Of a stretch of DNA of 64,000 nucleotides, positions 61,412-64,000 are shown in pieces (the first letter of the stretch is position 1; each line of letters starts with the position of its first letter). The stretch covers positions 27,224 through 91,223 of the forward strand of contig NZ_SLXA01000011.1 of NCBI RefSeq assembly GCF_004340975.1. Reading direction: 5' to 3'. A model generated the notes under the pieces. That model did not search any database and had not been told where the DNA came from. It worked only from the letters and a program-made list of their open reading frames with translations. The position numbers and the translations under genes are program-made. Source of the stretch: Frisingicoccus caecimuris (GTDB taxonomy: Bacteria > Bacillota > Clostridia > Lachnospirales > Lachnospiraceae).

Positions 61412-61456
61412 AAAAGCCCCACCCCAGAATTCTCAACAACCGGGTGGAGCTTTATA
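61412..61456 (+). terminator. Terminator after the zinc-ribbon gene
   Basis: AAAGCCCCACCC (61413-61424) pairs with GGGTGGAGCTTT (61442-61453), one mismatch. A second small helix, CAACCA with TGGTTG (61467-61485), follows. Confidence 0.75.
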
Positions 61457-61598
61457 AAACAACGGCCAACCACTGTGTATGGTTGTTCTCTTGGTTTAAA
61501 TATAGCATATGAATTTGGTTTATGCAATATTGAATAAAATTATTCTGTAAAGAATTTGGCGCAGAGAAAGTACTTAATGATAAAAAAGGAGATTATAG

Positions 61599-61982
61599 AT
61601 GGTTGAACGGGATTATATTATGCGGCTGATCAGGGAAATGGTGAGGGCTATATTAAAGTTGTTTTTTAATATAGATTCAGAATCACCAACAGAAGAGCTG
61701 CTGGCAGGTGAAGAAGAAAAGCAATTACTGGATATTTTACTGGCAATGGTTGATGTCGGTGACATTAATCATGCCGAAAATCAATTGTACGAAATTGTTT
61801 CCGGTGGCGATATGGAAAAACTTAAAATGGCACTTTTGTTTTATTCGTATTTGAATGATAAGAGTGATGATTTTTTGACAGAACATGATTTCAGCAGGGG
61901 AGAAATAAAATCCGGAATTAAGGATATGGTCTCAATGTATGGATTGGATAGTATGGCAGATGTATTTTTATCCGATATGTAG
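61599..61982 (+). CDS. Small acidic protein, DUF6483-like
   Basis: 127 residues. 'DYIMRLIREMVRAILKLFFNI' is an amphipathic or membrane-facing helix at the N-terminus, followed by helices rich in Glu and Leu. It recalls the DUF6483 proteins of Lachnospiraceae; I am not certain. AAAAGGAGATTATAG precedes the ATG. It stands just before the two-component system, but with its own upstream gap of about 110 bp. Confidence 0.65.
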   Translation: MVERDYIMRLIREMVRAILKLFFNIDSESPTEELLAGEEEKQLLDILLAMVDVGDINHAENQLYEIVSGGDMEKLKMALLFYSYLNDKSDDFLTEHDFSRGEIKSGIKDMVSMYGLDSMADVFLSDM

Positions 61983-62033
61983 ATAAAAAGTTGATTTTCT
62001 GATGATATGCTTGTAAAAAGGGAGGAGACGGAC

Positions 62034-62708
62034 ATGGGTTTTAAGGTTTTGATTGCCGACGATGAAAAGGATATTGTTGAAATGCTTTCGGCCTTTTTTA
62101 CAGGTAAGGGATATGATATTTTAACAGCTTATAATGGCGAAGAAATTCTGGGAAAAATAGAAAACCGGCCGGATATTATTTTGCTGGATGTGAATATGCC
62201 TGGGATGGATGGGTTTGAGGTTTGCAGACGGGTAAGGGATTATGTTTCCTGTCCGATATTGTTTTTGACAGCCCGGATCGAGGATGCGGACAAGGTTAAA
62301 GGCTTCTCGGTGGGCGGCGATGATTATGTGGTTAAGCCGTTTTCGTTGATGGAGCTTGAAGCCCGGATACAGGCCCATCTCCGTAGAGAGGCAAGACATC
62401 AGAATCAGGCAAAGGTGAAATTTTCTGGGGAACTTTTGGTTGATTATTCTGAGCGGGCGGTTTATGTGAACGGTGATGCGGCGGGGCTGGCCAAAAAGGA
62501 ATTTGATATTGTGGAATTATTATCTCAAAATGCAGGACAGGTTTTTGATAAAGAAAGAATTTATGAAAAGGTGTGGGGATATGACAGCGAGGGGGATAGC
62601 AGTGTTGTTGCCGAGCATATCCGCCGGATACGTGTAAAAATTGGAGCATTGACAGATAAAGTGTATATAGAAACTGTCTGGGGGTGCGGCTATAAATGGC
62701 TAAAATGA
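62034..62708 (+). CDS. OmpR-family response regulator
   Basis: 224 residues. Receiver domain with acidic pocket 'ADDEKD', phospho-acceptor D52 in 'ILLDVNMPGMDG', switch Thr in 'LFLTAR' and Lys in 'VVKPFS'; then a winged-helix Trans_reg_C domain ending 'VYIETVWGCGYKW'. ATG 62034 follows GGGAGGAGACGG; the frame from 62007 is rejected. It overlaps the kinase gene by at least three bases, so the two are coupled. Confidence 0.96.
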   Translation: MGFKVLIADDEKDIVEMLSAFFTGKGYDILTAYNGEEILGKIENRPDIILLDVNMPGMDGFEVCRRVRDYVSCPILFLTARIEDADKVKGFSVGGDDYVVKPFSLMELEARIQAHLRREARHQNQAKVKFSGELLVDYSERAVYVNGDAAGLAKKEFDIVELLSQNAGQVFDKERIYEKVWGYDSEGDSSVVAEHIRRIRVKIGALTDKVYIETVWGCGYKWLK

Positions 62709-63859
62709 AGGTTTCGCTGCGGCGCAGTATTATTTTTTACATGATTGCTTTTGTCCTAATTGCGATGATACTCAGTGCGGGCACTTCATTTGTGTGCGAT
62801 AGATTATCCAATCATATCCGGGCGGCTTATCCGGAGACAAGAGAGAAATATTACCTGACGAATGTGGACGGAGAACGTCTTGGCGAGGGGACATATATCA
62901 GTAAACAGGAGATTTCATACAGCGAAATGGATAAAAAACTATTAGGGCTGCTGGATGTTTTTCCAATGCTGGTGACTCCGATTTACTCAGCAATCTGTGT
63001 ATTTGCCGCTGCTTTTCTATTTTACCGGAATAAGCTTAAAAATCCGATTAATGAACTGGAATGGGCCGCGGAGAAAATTTCAAATAGTAATTTGAATTTT
63101 AAGATTCAGTATGAAAGCGATGATGAACTGGGGGAGCTTTGTAGAGCTTTTGAAGTCATGCGGTCTGCGCTGGCGGATAATTTTTCGGAGATGTGGCGGC
63201 AGGTTGAAGAGCGAAAACGTCTCAATGCGGCTTTTGCGCATGATTTGAGAACTCCGTTGACAGTGCTTAAAGGTTATGGCGAGATGCTGCAGACGAATGA
63301 TGATCCTCAGGTCGGAAATACAGCGATGACTATATTGAACCAGGTTTCCAGATTGGAACGGTATGCGGACAGTATGAGCCGTTTACAGCGGCTGGAGGAA
63401 ACCAGGCCCCAATGTCAGCCGGTGGATGTTATTCAACTGGCTTCGGATTTGAAAGCAATGGCCGTGGTTGTGGCCGGGCGTCAGAATTTGAAGCTATGTT
63501 TTGAAAATAATATGGCAGATAAATTGATTGAAGTGGATTTGGAATTTGTTGAACAGGTTTATAATAACCTGATTTCCAATGCAGTTCGTTATGCCCAATC
63601 GAACATCCGAATCCGAATTCTTAAAAATAGGGATATGTTTTGCCTGGAGGTGGCTGATGACGGTCCCGGATTTTCTGTGGAAAGTCTGAAAAGGGCGGCT
63701 GAGCCTTATTTTACGGAGGAGGACAGCCGGGAGGAAAATCTTGGATTGGGTTTATATATTTGTCGGATGATGTGCGAAAACCATGGCGGTTATCTTGTAA
63801 TAGAAAATACAGAAGCAGGTGGTCGTGTCACGGCTGGTTTTAAGGAATTTTACAGGTAG
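62696..63859 (+). CDS. HAMP-type sensor histidine kinase
   Basis: 387 residues from the ATG at 62696; an ATG at 62705 that forms ATGA with the regulator stop is an equally good start. Two membrane helices (about 10-32 and 93-112) flank a 60-residue extracellular loop; then HAMP, phospho-acceptor H182 in 'AFAHDLRTPLTVLKGY', and the ATPase with N box 'NNLISNAVRYA', G1 'VADDGPGF' and G2 'GLGLYICRMM'. The small sensor loop and neighbours (none transport-related) give no hint of the signal. Confidence 0.94.
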   Translation: MAKMKVSLRRSIIFYMIAFVLIAMILSAGTSFVCDRLSNHIRAAYPETREKYYLTNVDGERLGEGTYISKQEISYSEMDKKLLGLLDVFPMLVTPIYSAICVFAAAFLFYRNKLKNPINELEWAAEKISNSNLNFKIQYESDDELGELCRAFEVMRSALADNFSEMWRQVEERKRLNAAFAHDLRTPLTVLKGYGEMLQTNDDPQVGNTAMTILNQVSRLERYADSMSRLQRLEETRPQCQPVDVIQLASDLKAMAVVVAGRQNLKLCFENNMADKLIEVDLEFVEQVYNNLISNAVRYAQSNIRIRILKNRDMFCLEVADDGPGFSVESLKRAAEPYFTEEDSREENLGLGLYICRMMCENHGGYLVIENTEAGGRVTAGFKEFYR

Positions 63860-63909
63860 GTTTTGAGACCCGGTCGAGTAGATAAAAAGTTGAAAAGTAT
63901 GTTTTAGGA

Positions 63910-63951
63910 GCTGTCGCACTAAATAAAAATTAGTGCGGCAGCACTTTTTTT
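63910..63951 (+). terminator. Terminator after the two-component system
   Basis: GCTGTCGCACTAA (63910-63922) pairs with TTAGTGCGGCAGC (63930-63942), one G-T pair; ACTTTTTTT follows. Confidence 0.92.
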
Positions 63952-63960
63952 ACCAAAAGC

Positions 63961-63990
63961 AAGAGCCGGGCTTCGAAAAGTCCGGCTCTT
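63961..63990. terminator. Second hairpin at the right edge
   Basis: AAGAGCCGG (63961-63969) pairs perfectly with CCGGCTCTT (63982-63990). On the minus strand GCTTTTGG follows, so it may end a convergent gene beyond the window. Confidence 0.6.
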
Positions 63991-64000
63991 GGTGTAAAAT

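Overview
The window looks like a chromosomal segment of an anaerobic, spore-forming Clostridia (Bacillota), most like a Lachnospiraceae. The evidence is an alpha/beta-type small acid-soluble spore protein, two [FeFe]-hydrogenase-type proteins, a reverse rubrerythrin under a PerR-type regulator, a T-box controlled trp operon, the tig-clpP-clpX-lon-engB and rho-rpmE-DUF1385-prmC-prfA gene orders, and strong AGGAGG ribosome binding sites throughout. I saw no rRNA, tRNA, prophage, complete insertion sequence or CRISPR array. The only gene of mobile-element type is an Rpn-family nuclease. The assignment to Lachnospiraceae is inference from gene content; no search was run.

Layout. 1-2945: end of a peptide-type ABC transporter (two permeases), an M24 aminopeptidase and a cyclophilin. 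3030-3471: a hairpin and a small ParB-like orphan. 3485-10340: sigma-A promoter, Trp T-box leader and trpEGDCFBA, with start/stop overlaps at most junctions. 10461-13614: fructose operon (1-phosphofructokinase, PTS EIIABC, dedicated HPr). 13748-16574: lipoprotein, MATE exporter and a CYTH protein. 16810-25129: SASP, trigger factor, ClpP, ClpX, Lon, EngB and a beta-CASP metallo-hydrolase. 25155-27890 (minus): malic enzyme, radical SAM protein and DUF4364. 28036-29846: DUF362 ferredoxin, a histidine-less HPr-like protein and a thioesterase. 30197-32530: Rpn nuclease, then glutamate dehydrogenase (minus). 32821-39851: rho, rpmE, DUF1385, prmC, prfA and two aminotransferases. 39920-42310: nuclease-helicase fusion. 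42343-46964: hydrogenase/phosphatase operon. 47040-48074 (minus): rubrerythrin and perR. 48284-53255: wall-anchored surface protein and a large MacB-like ABC transporter. 53366-56632: metA and a P-type ATPase. 56705-59647: HTH membrane protein, MATE exporter behind a leader terminator, and a cytidylate-kinase-like protein. 59768-63859: GNAT, DUF3877, zinc-ribbon, small acidic protein and a two-component system.

How the genes work together. The trp operon is a complete chorismate-to-tryptophan pathway gated by uncharged tRNA-Trp. The fru operon forms a self-contained phosphorelay whose HPr keeps His15 but has Arg at the position of the regulatory Ser46. The HPr-like protein at 29170 has the opposite pattern (no catalytic His, Ser-loop kept). 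Rubrerythrin and perR share matching promoter and operator architecture.

The most interesting unit is 42343-46964: a 2Fe-2S thioredoxin-fold ferredoxin, a PAS-bearing group C-type (sensory) [FeFe]-hydrogenase, a SpoIIE/PP2C phosphatase with an extra C-terminal domain, and a group B-type [FeFe]-hydrogenase. This would fit redox or H2 sensing coupled to protein dephosphorylation. Its biochemistry is largely unexplored as far as I know.
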